64,000 nt of DNA from Caulobacter segnis. Its GTDB lineage: Bacteria > Pseudomonadota > Alphaproteobacteria > Caulobacterales > Caulobacteraceae. Position 1 is the stretch's first letter. Each line of letters begins with the position of its first letter. Positions 48,404 to 57,088 of this stretch are shown one piece after another. Both the position numbers and the translations under genes were made by a program. Under the pieces are notes generated by a model. The model worked only from the letters and a program-made list of their open reading frames with translations. It had not been told where the DNA came from and searched no databases. The stretch spans positions 558,001 through 622,000 of the forward strand of contig NZ_CP082923.1 in assembly GCF_019931575.1 (NCBI RefSeq), written 5' to 3'.

Positions 48404-50194
48404 ATGAACGCCCCCTTCAAGCCCGACGCCCCGCCCGAATGGAACCTGGCCGACCTCTATGTCGGTCGCGACGACCCCCGGATCGAGACCGACCTCGCCG
48501 CCGCCAAGGCCGCCAATGACGAGCTGGCCTCGCTGGAGGGCATGTTCCTGGAAGCCCGCAAGGAGCCGGCGCGCCTGGGCGTGCTGCTGGATCGCGGCGT
48601 CAGCCTCTACGAGCGGGCCACCAACGGCCTGTGGGGCGTGGGAGCCTATGCGGCGCTGTCCGCCGCCGTCGCCCGCGACGATCCGGCCTGGGCCAAGTTC
48701 GAGGGCGACCTGCGGGCCCGCTCCTCGCAGATCGCCGCCGAGAGCCTGTTCTTCACGCTGGAGCTGAACCAGTTGGAGGACGGCGAGATCGCCAAGGCGC
48801 TCGAAGCCCATCCCGACGCCGCGCGCTGGGCGCCGTGGCTGCGCCGCGTGCGCCTGTCGCGGCCGCACGAGCTGTCGCCGGAGCTGGAGCGCTTCATCGT
48901 CGACAAGGCCCCGGCCGTCGCCAACTGGGTGCGCCTGTACGACGAGACTCTGGCCAAACTCACGGCGAAGGCCGGCGACGAGACCCTGACCCTGCCCGAG
49001 GCCCTGAACCGCCTGTCCGATCCCAGCGTCGAACGCCGCAAGGCGGCCGCCGACGGCCTGGCCCGGGCGCTGGAGGAGCGGGCCTCGACCCAGGCCCTGG
49101 CGCTCAACACCCTGGCCTTCGAGAAGCAGGTCGAGGACCGCTGGCGTCGCTACGACCATCCCGCCCAGTCGCGCCACCTGGCCAACGAGGTCGACGCCGA
49201 CGCGGTCGACGCCCTGGAGCAGGCGGTGGTCGAGGCCTATCCGCGCCTGTCGCACCGCTACTACGCGCTGAAGGCCAAGGTCATGGGCGTGGACAGCCTG
49301 GACTACTGGGACCGCAACGCGCCCCTCGATGCGGCCGCCCCGCGCGCCTACGCCTGGGACGAGGCCAAGGGCATGGTGCTGGAGAGCTTCCAGGACCTGG
49401 CGCCGAAGTTCGCCGACGCCGCGCGCGTCTTCTTCGACCGTCCGTGGATCGACGCCCGCCCGCGTCCGGGCAAGCAGTCGGGCGCCTTCGCCCATCCGGT
49501 GACGGCCGACCGCCATCCGTTCGTGTTCATGAACTATATGGGCGAACGGCGCGACGTGCTGACCCTGGCCCACGAGCTAGGCCACGCCGTGCACCAGACC
49601 CTGTGCCAGCCGCTGGGCACCCTGCTGGCCGACACGCCCCTGACCCTGGCCGAGACCGCCTCGATCTTCGGTGAGGGGCTGGTGTTCGACCGCCTGCTGG
49701 CCGAGGCTTCGCCCGAGGACCGCAAGAAGCTGTTGGCCGGCAAGATCGAGGACGGCCTCAATACCGTGGTCCGCCAGATCGCGTTCCACCGCTTCGAGCG
49801 TCGTTTCCACGAGGCCCGGCTGGAGGGCGAGCTGTCGCCCGACCAGATCGGCGGCCTGTGGCTGGAGGTGATGGGCGAGAGCCTGGGTCCGGCCGTGAAG
49901 CTGAACGAGGGCTACGAGCACTACTGGGCCTATGTCAGCCACTTCTGCCACGCGCCGTTCTACGTCTACGCCTACGCCTTCGGGGACCTGCTGGTGCGCG
50001 GCCTGATGGAGAAGCGTCGCGAGGACCCGGCGAAATTCGCGCCGCTGTACGAGGACCTGCTCGCGGCGGGCGGCACGCGGACCTATGTCGAGGCCCTTAA
50101 GCCCTTCGGCCTGAACCCTCGCGACAAGGCGTTCTGGGCGGCGGGCTGTGCGCAGCTGGAGCGGCTGGTCGACGAGTTCGAGGCGTTGGTGTGA
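48404..50194 (+). CDS. M3-family oligoendopeptidase (PepF-like)
   Basis: Zinc metallopeptidase of 596 residues. The zinc site is VLTLAHELGHAVHQTL (HExxH as HELGH) near residue 388, followed by the third ligand Glu in LAETASIFGEGLVFD about 25 residues on. The N-terminal helical half with WNLADLYVGRDDPRIETDL is that of PepF/oligoendopeptidase F. It degrades short peptides in the cytoplasm. GAAC-type context gives no strong ribosome-binding site but the ATG MNAPFKPD is the natural beginning. The ABC1 kinase gene starts four bases after its stop. Confidence 0.93.
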   Translation: MNAPFKPDAPPEWNLADLYVGRDDPRIETDLAAAKAANDELASLEGMFLEARKEPARLGVLLDRGVSLYERATNGLWGVGAYAALSAAVARDDPAWAKFEGDLRARSSQIAAESLFFTLELNQLEDGEIAKALEAHPDAARWAPWLRRVRLSRPHELSPELERFIVDKAPAVANWVRLYDETLAKLTAKAGDETLTLPEALNRLSDPSVERRKAAADGLARALEERASTQALALNTLAFEKQVEDRWRRYDHPAQSRHLANEVDADAVDALEQAVVEAYPRLSHRYYALKAKVMGVDSLDYWDRNAPLDAAAPRAYAWDEAKGMVLESFQDLAPKFADAARVFFDRPWIDARPRPGKQSGAFAHPVTADRHPFVFMNYMGERRDVLTLAHELGHAVHQTLCQPLGTLLADTPLTLAETASIFGEGLVFDRLLAEASPEDRKKLLAGKIEDGLNTVVRQIAFHRFERRFHEARLEGELSPDQIGGLWLEVMGESLGPAVKLNEGYEHYWAYVSHFCHAPFYVYAYAFGDLLVRGLMEKRREDPAKFAPLYEDLLAAGGTRTYVEALKPFGLNPRDKAFWAAGCAQLERLVDEFEALV

Positions 50195-50198
50195 GCTG

Positions 50199-51566
50199 AT
50201 GGCGGACGACGCCCGTGACCCCGAACGCGACCGCCTTTCCGGTCGCCTCTCCCGCTTCGCCAAGGTGGGCGCGGGGCTCTCCGGCGCGGCCGTTTCGTAC
50301 GGCGCCAACCGGGTCTTCGCGGGCGACGACGCCAACGCCCGCAACGCCAAGGCGCTGAAGGCGGCGCTGGGCGGCCTCAAAGGTCCGCTGATGAAGGCGG
50401 CCCAGATGTTCGCCACAGTGCCGGATCTGCTGCCGCCCGAGTTCGCCAAGGAGTTCGCCGAGCTCCAGACAAACGCGCCAGCCATGGGCTGGCCGTTCGT
50501 GCGCCGGCGCATGGCGGCCGAGCTGGGATCGGACTGGCAGGGCCGGTTCGCGAGCTTCGAGCACGAGGCCGCCGCGGCCGCCTCGCTGGGCCAGGTGCAC
50601 CGCGCCACGACCCACGACGGCCGGGCCCTGGCCGTGAAACTGCAATATCCGGACATGCAGAGCGCGGTCGAAAGCGACCTTGGCCAGCTGCGCGCCCTGA
50701 TCGGCCTCTTCAAGCGCATGGACGGCTCGATCGACCCGTCCGAGATGATCATCGAGATCGGCGACCGCCTGCGCGAGGAGCTCGACTATGGCCGCGAGGC
50801 CCAGTTGATGCAGGTCTATGCCAACTTCTTCGCCGGGCGCGAGGACATCCGCACGCCGACGCCCGTTCCCGAATTCTCGACCGGACGCCTCCTATCGATG
50901 ACCTGGCTGGACGGCCAGGGGCTGCTGGCCTTCAAGGACGCCCCGCAGGAGGTCCGCGATCGCATCGCCGCCCTGCTGTTCCAGGCCTGGTGGAGCCCGA
51001 TGACCCACCTGGGGATCATCCACGGCGACCCGCACCTGGGGAACTACAGCTTCGGGGGTCCGGAAGGGGGAAAGCTGGCGGCGCACCTGAACCTGCTGGA
51101 TTTCGGCTGCATCCGCATCTTCCCGCCGAAGTTCGTGGCCGGGGTGGTGCGGCTCTATCGCGCGCTTTCCAACGACGACCGCGCCGAGCAGATGGAATCC
51201 TATCGCAGCTGGGGCTTCACCGGGCTGAACGAGGCGCTGGTCGACACCCTCAACGTCTGGGCTCGCTTCATCTACGGCCCGCTGCTGGACGACCGGGTCC
51301 GCACCGTGGCCGACGACGTTCCGCCCGGCGAGTACGGCCGCCGCGAGGCCTTCAAGGTGCGCCAGGCCCTGAAGGCGGCCGGCGGTATCGTCATCCCGCG
51401 CGAGTTCGTGTTCATGGACCGCGCCGCCATCGGCCTGGGCGCGGCCTTCCTGCACCTGGGCGCGCGGCACAACTGGCGGGCGCTGTTCGAGGCCTCGCTG
51501 GAGGGCTTCTCGGAAGAGGCCGTGGCCGAGCGGCAGCGGGCGGCGCTGGGGGAAGTGGGGCTCTAG
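50199..51566 (+). CDS. ABC1/UbiB-family atypical kinase (COQ8-like)
   Basis: Protein of 455 residues. The family's KxGQ motif appears as KGPLMKAAQMFATVPDLLP near residue 60, the Ala-rich nucleotide loop as AAAAASLGQVHRA near 130, the Lys as LAVKLQYPDM, and the catalytic part as LGIIHGDPHLGNYSF followed by LLDFGCIR (DFG). COQ8-type proteins support ubiquinone synthesis (established for yeast COQ8 and UbiB). Coupled to the peptidase gene upstream by a four-base gap. Confidence 0.92.
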   Translation: MADDARDPERDRLSGRLSRFAKVGAGLSGAAVSYGANRVFAGDDANARNAKALKAALGGLKGPLMKAAQMFATVPDLLPPEFAKEFAELQTNAPAMGWPFVRRRMAAELGSDWQGRFASFEHEAAAAASLGQVHRATTHDGRALAVKLQYPDMQSAVESDLGQLRALIGLFKRMDGSIDPSEMIIEIGDRLREELDYGREAQLMQVYANFFAGREDIRTPTPVPEFSTGRLLSMTWLDGQGLLAFKDAPQEVRDRIAALLFQAWWSPMTHLGIIHGDPHLGNYSFGGPEGGKLAAHLNLLDFGCIRIFPPKFVAGVVRLYRALSNDDRAEQMESYRSWGFTGLNEALVDTLNVWARFIYGPLLDDRVRTVADDVPPGEYGRREAFKVRQALKAAGGIVIPREFVFMDRAAIGLGAAFLHLGARHNWRALFEASLEGFSEEAVAERQRAALGEVGL

Positions 51567-52162
51567 TCCTCGTATTCCCTCAGCAGCGCCTCCAGCCTCC
51601 GCTGCTCGGGCTTCATCACCCAATAGTACCGCGCGGTGTTCCAGCCGACGCTGGCGATCAAGGCCACGCCGAACACGAACAGCATCTGCCAGGCGTCGCG
51701 GTCGCTGGCCTTGCCGACGTCGCGGAGCTGCCAGACGCCGGTGAACATCGGTGCCAGGAACACGGGCAGCATCATCCAGAAGATCCTCACATTGGTCCGC
51801 GCGCGGCGGTTGGCCATCAGCATGGCGGAAATGGTGTCGCGCATCGGCGAGCTGTCCGGGGCGCGGCGATGGCGCAGCAGGACGTCGGCGGTCAGCACGG
51901 CCACCAGAACCAGCCAGCACACCCCCAGCATGCCCAGTGCGCCCCACTCGCGGCCGACGTCCATCCGTCCCGAGGAGACCGCCTGGACGGCGATGGCCGT
52001 GAAGATGGTCATGGCGGTGGCCGGAATGGCGAAGAACAGCAGTTCTCCCCGGCGGCGGGCCTTCAAGCTGCGCATCACTTGCTCCATCAGATAGGCCTTG
52101 GCCTTGTCGTCCGGCGTATTGGCCGGCGAGCGCCAGGCGGCTTCCAGGTGTTCAAACTCCAT
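51563..52162 (-). CDS. Membrane protein, probable partner of the ECF sigma factor
   Basis: Protein of 199 residues with four hydrophobic segments near residues 40-60, 76-95, 127-145 and 160-175, and a cytoplasmic N-terminus (MEFEHLEAAWRSPANTPDDK). The start overlaps the sigma gene by 11 bases, the typical spacing of a sigma/anti-sigma pair. No ZAS or DUF anti-sigma motif is recognised, so the anti-sigma role is inference from overlap and topology. Convergent with the ABC1 kinase gene, overlapping stops by four bases. Confidence 0.78.
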   Translation of the reverse strand: MEFEHLEAAWRSPANTPDDKAKAYLMEQVMRSLKARRRGELLFFAIPATAMTIFTAIAVQAVSSGRMDVGREWGALGMLGVCWLVLVAVLTADVLLRHRRAPDSSPMRDTISAMLMANRRARTNVRIFWMMLPVFLAPMFTGVWQLRDVGKASDRDAWQMLFVFGVALIASVGWNTARYYWVMKPEQRRLEALLREYED

Positions 52163-52661
52163 CGTCGGCGCCCTCCACGAGGCTTGAGACGCGCTGGCGG
52201 ATCCTCGTCAGCCGCGCCCCGACATTGGTTTCGGAAAGGCCGTGAAGCTGGGCGATCTGGGCGTAGGCCACGCCGTCCAGCGACAGCAGGATCAGCGACC
52301 GCTCGATGGGCGGCAGCTGGCGGATGGCGGCGTACAGCCGCTCCAGCAGGGCGCCTTGCGGGTCGGTCCCGGTATCGCGCATCAAGAGCTCGGCCTCGAC
52401 CGCCACGCCCCGCAGTCGCCGGCGGTTCTCGCCGCGCCGCCAGGTGAGGGCGGCGTTGTGGGCCACGCGGTGGACGAAGGTCCCGGCCGCGCTCTCGTCG
52501 CGAAACCTGGGCCGCGCCTTCCAAAGAGCCACCGTCAACTCCTGCAGCAGGTCGTGCTGGTCGGCGGGGGCGGCGAAGGCGCGAGCCGTGCGGTGCAGCA
52601 TCGGCAGATGCGGCGCCAGCCAGTCGGCGAAATCCTCGTCGATGTCTTGAGCCCGGCCCAT
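52152..52661 (-). CDS. ECF sigma factor
   Basis: Sigma factor of 169 residues if started at ATG (GTG ten codons earlier is possible). Region 2: HDLLQELTVALWKARPRFRDESAAGTFVHRVAHNAALTWRR; region 4: LPPIERSLILLSLDGVAYAQIAQLHGLSETNVGARLTRIR. QELTVALW and DGVAYAQIA place it with small ECF sigmas without an N-terminal extension. The membrane protein downstream overlaps it and is likely its regulator. It is divergent from the thioesterase gene across about 90 bases. Confidence 0.9.
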   Translation of the reverse strand: MGRAQDIDEDFADWLAPHLPMLHRTARAFAAPADQHDLLQELTVALWKARPRFRDESAAGTFVHRVAHNAALTWRRGENRRRLRGVAVEAELLMRDTGTDPQGALLERLYAAIRQLPPIERSLILLSLDGVAYAQIAQLHGLSETNVGARLTRIRQRVSSLVEGADDGV

Positions 52662-52745
52662 CCGCGTCCCCGTTTCGAAGAGGTTAGACACCGGCCGGGG
52701 CCAGGTCCTTACGGAAGGCTTCCACTTTATTCAAACGCTCGTTAG

Positions 52746-53228
<483 letters not shown>

Positions 53229-53229
53229 C

Positions 53230-54162
53230 ATGGCCGACGACCAGACCCCATCCGCCCTGGCCGCCTCGCTGCTCGCGCCGTTCCAGGGCGACAAGCCCCC
53301 CGCGCCGGCCTGGTTCGACGCGGCCATCGCCCAGGCGCCCGAGCGCTCGACGATCCCGGTCGAGGGCGCGAACATCGAACTCCTGACCTGGGGCGAGGTC
53401 GGCAAGCCCGGCCTGCTGTTCCTGCACGGCAACGGCGCCCATGCCGACTGGTGGAGCTTCATCGCGCCGTTCTTCGCGAAAGACTGGCGGGTGGCGGCGA
53501 TCTCGTGGGCCGGCATGGGCGGCAGCGACTGGCGCGAGGCCTATTCGGGCGAGACCTTCGCCGCTGAGATCTTCGCCGCCATCGAGGCGGCCCAGCTGGA
53601 AGCCGGCGGCGTCAAGCCGATCCTGGTCGGCCACTCGTTCGGCGGCTTCCCCACGCTCTACTGCGCCGCCCTGCACGCCGACCGGCTGCGCGGGGTGGTC
53701 ATGGCCGACAGCAGCATCCAGCCGCCGGAGAAGCGCTGGAAGGGCCCGCCGCCGCGCCCGGACGCCGCCAACCGCGTCTACCCGACCCTGGAGGCGGCCC
53801 TGGCCCGCTTCCGCCTGGCCCCGCCGCAGCCGTGCGAGAACCTCTACATCGCCGACTTCATCGCGCGGCGGTCGCTCAAGGAAGTGGAGGGCGGCTGGAC
53901 CTGGAAGTTCGACCCGGCCATCTGGCAGCGTTTCAAGATGCCCGACCTGGGCGACCTGCTGACCCGGATCGCCTGTCCGGCCGCGCTGATGTGGGGCGAG
54001 CGGTCGAACCTTATGCACGCCGAGACCTTGGACTATATGATCGGTCAGATGCCCAAGGACGTGCTGCTCTTGCCCCTGCCCGACGCCGACCACCACGTGA
54101 TGATCGACCAGCCCCTGGCCTTCGTGGCCGGGCTTCGCGGACTGCTGGCGGCCTGGGCCTGA
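53230..54162 (+). CDS. Alpha/beta hydrolase
   Basis: Protein of 310 residues. LLFLHGNGAHADWWSF (oxyanion region), nucleophile Ser in LVGHSFGGFPTL near residue 138, catalytic Asp probably near MWGERSNLM, and His in DADHHVMIDQP. No signal peptide. The enzyme family includes esterases, epoxide hydrolases and haloalkane dehalogenases; the substrate is unknown. Middle gene of a closely packed run of three. Confidence 0.9.
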   Translation: MADDQTPSALAASLLAPFQGDKPPAPAWFDAAIAQAPERSTIPVEGANIELLTWGEVGKPGLLFLHGNGAHADWWSFIAPFFAKDWRVAAISWAGMGGSDWREAYSGETFAAEIFAAIEAAQLEAGGVKPILVGHSFGGFPTLYCAALHADRLRGVVMADSSIQPPEKRWKGPPPRPDAANRVYPTLEAALARFRLAPPQPCENLYIADFIARRSLKEVEGGWTWKFDPAIWQRFKMPDLGDLLTRIACPAALMWGERSNLMHAETLDYMIGQMPKDVLLLPLPDADHHVMIDQPLAFVAGLRGLLAAWA

Positions 54163-54167
54163 CGGCC

Positions 54168-55154
54168 ATGACCGGACCGGTGATCGTCTACACGCCCGAT
54201 CGCGGGATCGGCGACCTGATGTGGCACCTGCCGACCATCCGGGCGATCGCGGCGACGACGCCCGAGGGCCAGGTCGTGCTGGTGGCGCGGCCCGCCAGCC
54301 GTGCGTCCGAGGCGCTGGCCGTCGAGCCGACCGTCGCGCGCGTGCTGCCCGCCCCGAACTACAAGGGCAGGCTGAAGGGCGTGCGCGAGGTCGTCGACTT
54401 CTGGAAGATCTGCCGGGCCGAGAAGCCGCGCGCGGTGTGGATCCTGGAGAAGATCGACCGCCCGGCCATCGCCGCCTTCCTGGCCGGCGTGCCCGAGCGG
54501 CGGGGCTTTGGCCTGGGGCATGGCCAGGAGACCTTCCTGACCACCGGGCCCTACCTGCCCAAGGCCATGCGGCCCGCCCACCGGATCGACAAGCTGGCGG
54601 CCTTCGAGGCGGCCCACGGCCTGGTCGTGGCCAGCCGCGAGCCGGCGCTGAAGCTGGACCCCGAGGCCGTCGCGGTCGTGAAGGCGCGCTACGCCGACCA
54701 GCCCGGTCCGTGGCTCGGCCTCGGGATCGGGGCCAGCGAGCCCGCGCGCACCTGGCCGGCCGAGCGGTTCGCGGAAGCCGCCCGGCGGCTCTCAGACCTG
54801 TTCGGGACGGTGTTCTGGATCGGCGGCCCGCACGAGGCGGAAGCCGCCAGGGCCGCGATCGGCGACCTGCCGGGCAATGTCGTGGCCTGCGACCTGACCC
54901 TGGACCAGTCGGCGGCGCTGATTTCACTTTCCGCCGGGTTCCTGGGCAACGACTCGGGGGCGCTGAACGTCGCCGCCGCCGTCGGGACGCCGTGCGTGGG
55001 CCTGATGGGCACCGCGCCGGTGCCGGCCTATTCGCGCTGGCTCTCGCGCCTGGACGGCGGGGGAGGTCGAATCGCGGACATCACGGTCGATCAGGCCGTC
55101 GACGAAGTGCGCAGGCGCTTCAACTCCGAGGCGTGGGACAATTCGCACGCTTGA
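54168..55154 (+). CDS. Glycosyltransferase family 9 (heptosyltransferase-like)
   Basis: Protein of 328 residues with the GT-B fold of ADP-heptose:LPS heptosyltransferases. Seen are IVYTPDRGIGDLMWHLPTIRAI at the N-terminus, LGIGASEPARTWPAERFAEAA, and the donor-site GFLGNDSGALNVAAAVGTPCVGLMG. The substrate is inferred from family and not exact. Five bases after the hydrolase stop; probably the third gene of that operon. It may act in lipopolysaccharide core or another surface glycan. Confidence 0.9.
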   Translation: MTGPVIVYTPDRGIGDLMWHLPTIRAIAATTPEGQVVLVARPASRASEALAVEPTVARVLPAPNYKGRLKGVREVVDFWKICRAEKPRAVWILEKIDRPAIAAFLAGVPERRGFGLGHGQETFLTTGPYLPKAMRPAHRIDKLAAFEAAHGLVVASREPALKLDPEAVAVVKARYADQPGPWLGLGIGASEPARTWPAERFAEAARRLSDLFGTVFWIGGPHEAEAARAAIGDLPGNVVACDLTLDQSAALISLSAGFLGNDSGALNVAAAVGTPCVGLMGTAPVPAYSRWLSRLDGGGGRIADITVDQAVDEVRRRFNSEAWDNSHA

Positions 55155-55219
55155 GCCTCGGGCCCCTCCGTTGTATCGGGCGGGCTCGGTAAGTTCCCTT
55201 TATCCTCCAAGGAAGACAC

Positions 55220-55450
55220 ATGGCCGGCGACTATCACCGCGGTGAAATGGACATCCAAGAGCAAGCTGCCACCTACGAGGCCTTCGGCAAGATGACCAAG
55301 TGGGGCTCGCTGGCCGTCGCGGTCCTGCTGCTCTTCATCACCCTGCTGTTCTGCACCCCGGCTGGTTTCATTGGTAGCGCTATCGCTTCCGTGGTGCTGC
55401 TGGGCCTGGGCGTCGTCGCCCTCAAGGAAAAGCCCGTTCCGGCCCACTGA
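55220..55450 (+). CDS. aa3-type cytochrome c oxidase subunit IV
   Basis: Protein of 76 residues: MAGDYHRGEMDIQEQAATYE, then FGKMTKWGSLAVAVLLLFIT as the first helix and a second helix through GSAIASVVLLGLGVVAL. This is the small subunit IV found in alphaproteobacterial aa3 oxidases (Paracoccus type). The catalytic subunits are not in the window. It may be co-transcribed with the pnt operon, whose start is 125 bases downstream. AAGGAAG precedes the ATG. Confidence 0.9.
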   Translation: MAGDYHRGEMDIQEQAATYEAFGKMTKWGSLAVAVLLLFITLLFCTPAGFIGSAIASVVLLGLGVVALKEKPVPAH

Positions 55451-55523
55451 CACCGGTAGACATCGGCATATTTTTTCCCTGACCTACACGTCATGCCTCG
55501 ACAAGAGGCAAGACTATCCCCTA

Positions 55524-55559
55524 CAGAGCGCCCCATGCTGATGCGCAAACAGCGCTCTG
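55524..55559 (+). promoter_or_regulatory. Hairpin before pntAA
   Basis: CAGAGCGC and GCGCTCTG form a perfect eight-base stem around a 20-base loop that ends just before the GGGGAGGGG ribosome-binding site. It could influence translation or be a protein site. No evidence beyond the pairing. Confidence 0.35.
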
Positions 55560-55574
55560 GGGAGGGGTATGCCG

Positions 55575-56711
55575 ATGGCCGTTATCGCCGTCACGAAAGA
55601 GACCCGCGCGAACGAAACGCGGGTCGCGGCCACGCCTGAAACCGTCAAGAAGCTCGGCGCGGCCGGCTTCTCGGTGGTGGTCCAGGCGGGGGCGGGGACG
55701 GCCGCGTCCTATCTCGACGCCGACTACGAGGCGGCCGGCGCCAAGATCGCCAAGACCGCCAAGGACGCCCTGAAGGACGCCGACGTCCTGTTCAAGGTGC
55801 GCGCGCCCGAGGCCGCCGAGATCGGCGCGCTGAAGAAGGGCGCGATCGTCGCCGCGGCGCTCAATCCCTATCAGGACAAGGAGACGCTGGACGCCCTGGC
55901 CAAGGCCGGCGCGACGGCGATCGCCATGGAGTTCATCCCGCGCATCACCCGCGCCCAGGTGATGGACATGCTGTCCTCGCAAGCCAACCTCGCCGGCTAT
56001 CGCGCCGTGATCGAAGGCGCCGAGGCCTATGGCAAGGCCCTGCCGATGATGATGACCGCCGCCGGCACCGTCGCCGCGGCCAAGGTGTTCATCATGGGCG
56101 TCGGCGTCGCCGGCCTGCAGGCCATCGCCACGGCTCGCCGCCTGGGCGCGGTGGTCACCGCCACCGACGTGCGTCCGGCCACCAAGGAGCAGGTCGAGTC
56201 GCTGGGCGCCAAGTTCCTGGCCGTCGAGGACGAAGAGTTCAAGAACGCCCAGACCGCCGGCGGCTACGCCAAGGAGATGTCCAAGGAGTACCAGGCCAAG
56301 CAGGCCGAGCTGGTCTCCAGCCACATCGCCAAGCAAGACATCGTCATCACCACGGCCCTGATCCCGGGGCGCCCGGCCCCGAAGCTGGTCAGCGCCGCCC
56401 AGGTCGCCTCGATGCGCCCCGGCTCGATCCTGGTCGACCTGGCCATCGAGCAGGGCGGCAATGTCGAGGGCGCCAAGCTGAACGAGACGGTCGTGACCGC
56501 CAACGGCGCCAAGATCCTCGGCCACGCCAACCTGCCCGGCCGCATCGCCGCCGACGCCAGCGCGCTCTACGCCCGCAACCTCGTCGCCCTGTCGACCCTG
56601 TTCACGACGAAGGAGGGCGCCTTCGCCCCCAACTTCGAGGACGAGATCCTGCAGGCCGCCGTCGTCACCCGTGACGGCGCGATCGTCCATCCGAACCTGA
56701 AGACCGCCTAA
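55575..56711 (+). CDS. pntAA: NAD(P) transhydrogenase alpha subunit, part 1
   Basis: NAD(H)-binding domain I of proton-translocating transhydrogenase, 378 residues from the ATG with nine bases to its ribosome-binding site (an ATG two codons earlier is too close). AVTKETRANETRVAATPETV begins the protein; AKVFIMGVGVAGLQAIATARRLGAVV is the Rossmann segment; TTALIPGRPAPKLV and MRPGSILVDLAIEQGGN follow. The alpha subunit is split into two genes, as in many alphaproteobacteria. First gene of an operon with pntAB and pntB. Confidence 0.95.
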   Translation: MAVIAVTKETRANETRVAATPETVKKLGAAGFSVVVQAGAGTAASYLDADYEAAGAKIAKTAKDALKDADVLFKVRAPEAAEIGALKKGAIVAAALNPYQDKETLDALAKAGATAIAMEFIPRITRAQVMDMLSSQANLAGYRAVIEGAEAYGKALPMMMTAAGTVAAAKVFIMGVGVAGLQAIATARRLGAVVTATDVRPATKEQVESLGAKFLAVEDEEFKNAQTAGGYAKEMSKEYQAKQAELVSSHIAKQDIVITTALIPGRPAPKLVSAAQVASMRPGSILVDLAIEQGGNVEGAKLNETVVTANGAKILGHANLPGRIAADASALYARNLVALSTLFTTKEGAFAPNFEDEILQAAVVTRDGAIVHPNLKTA

Positions 56712-56736
56712 CTCCAGCATCGAAAGGGAGGCCTCC

Positions 56737-57060
56737 ATGGAAGCCGTCGACCCCACCGTGTTCCGTCTGGCGATCTTCGTGCTCGCCATCTTCGTCGGTT
56801 ACTACGTCGTCTGGAGCGTGACGCCCGCGCTGCACACGCCGCTGATGGCCGTCACCAACGCCATCTCGTCCGTCATCATCGTCGGCGCCCTGCTGGCCGC
56901 CGCCGCCCATGGCGTCGCGGGCGAAGCCGTCACCGGCTCGACCTGGATCTCCAAGGGGGCCGGCGCGATCGCCGCGGCCTTCGCGGCGGTCAACATCTTC
57001 GGCGGCTTCTTGGTCACCCAGCGAATGCTGGCGATGTACAAGAAGAAAGAGAAGAAGTGA
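56737..57060 (+). CDS. pntAB: NAD(P) transhydrogenase alpha subunit, part 2 (membrane)
   Basis: Protein of 107 residues, the membrane helices of the alpha subunit. FRLAIFVLAIFVGYYVVWSV, ISSVIIVGALLAAAAHGVAG and AAAFAAVNIFGGFLVTQRML form three or four helices, ending in a basic Lys-rich tail. GGGAGG precedes the start. It lies between pntAA (25 bases) and pntB (28 bases). Confidence 0.95.
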   Translation: MEAVDPTVFRLAIFVLAIFVGYYVVWSVTPALHTPLMAVTNAISSVIIVGALLAAAAHGVAGEAVTGSTWISKGAGAIAAAFAAVNIFGGFLVTQRMLAMYKKKEKK

Positions 57061-57088
57061 GCAAGCGAGAGCAGGGGGAACCAGAACA

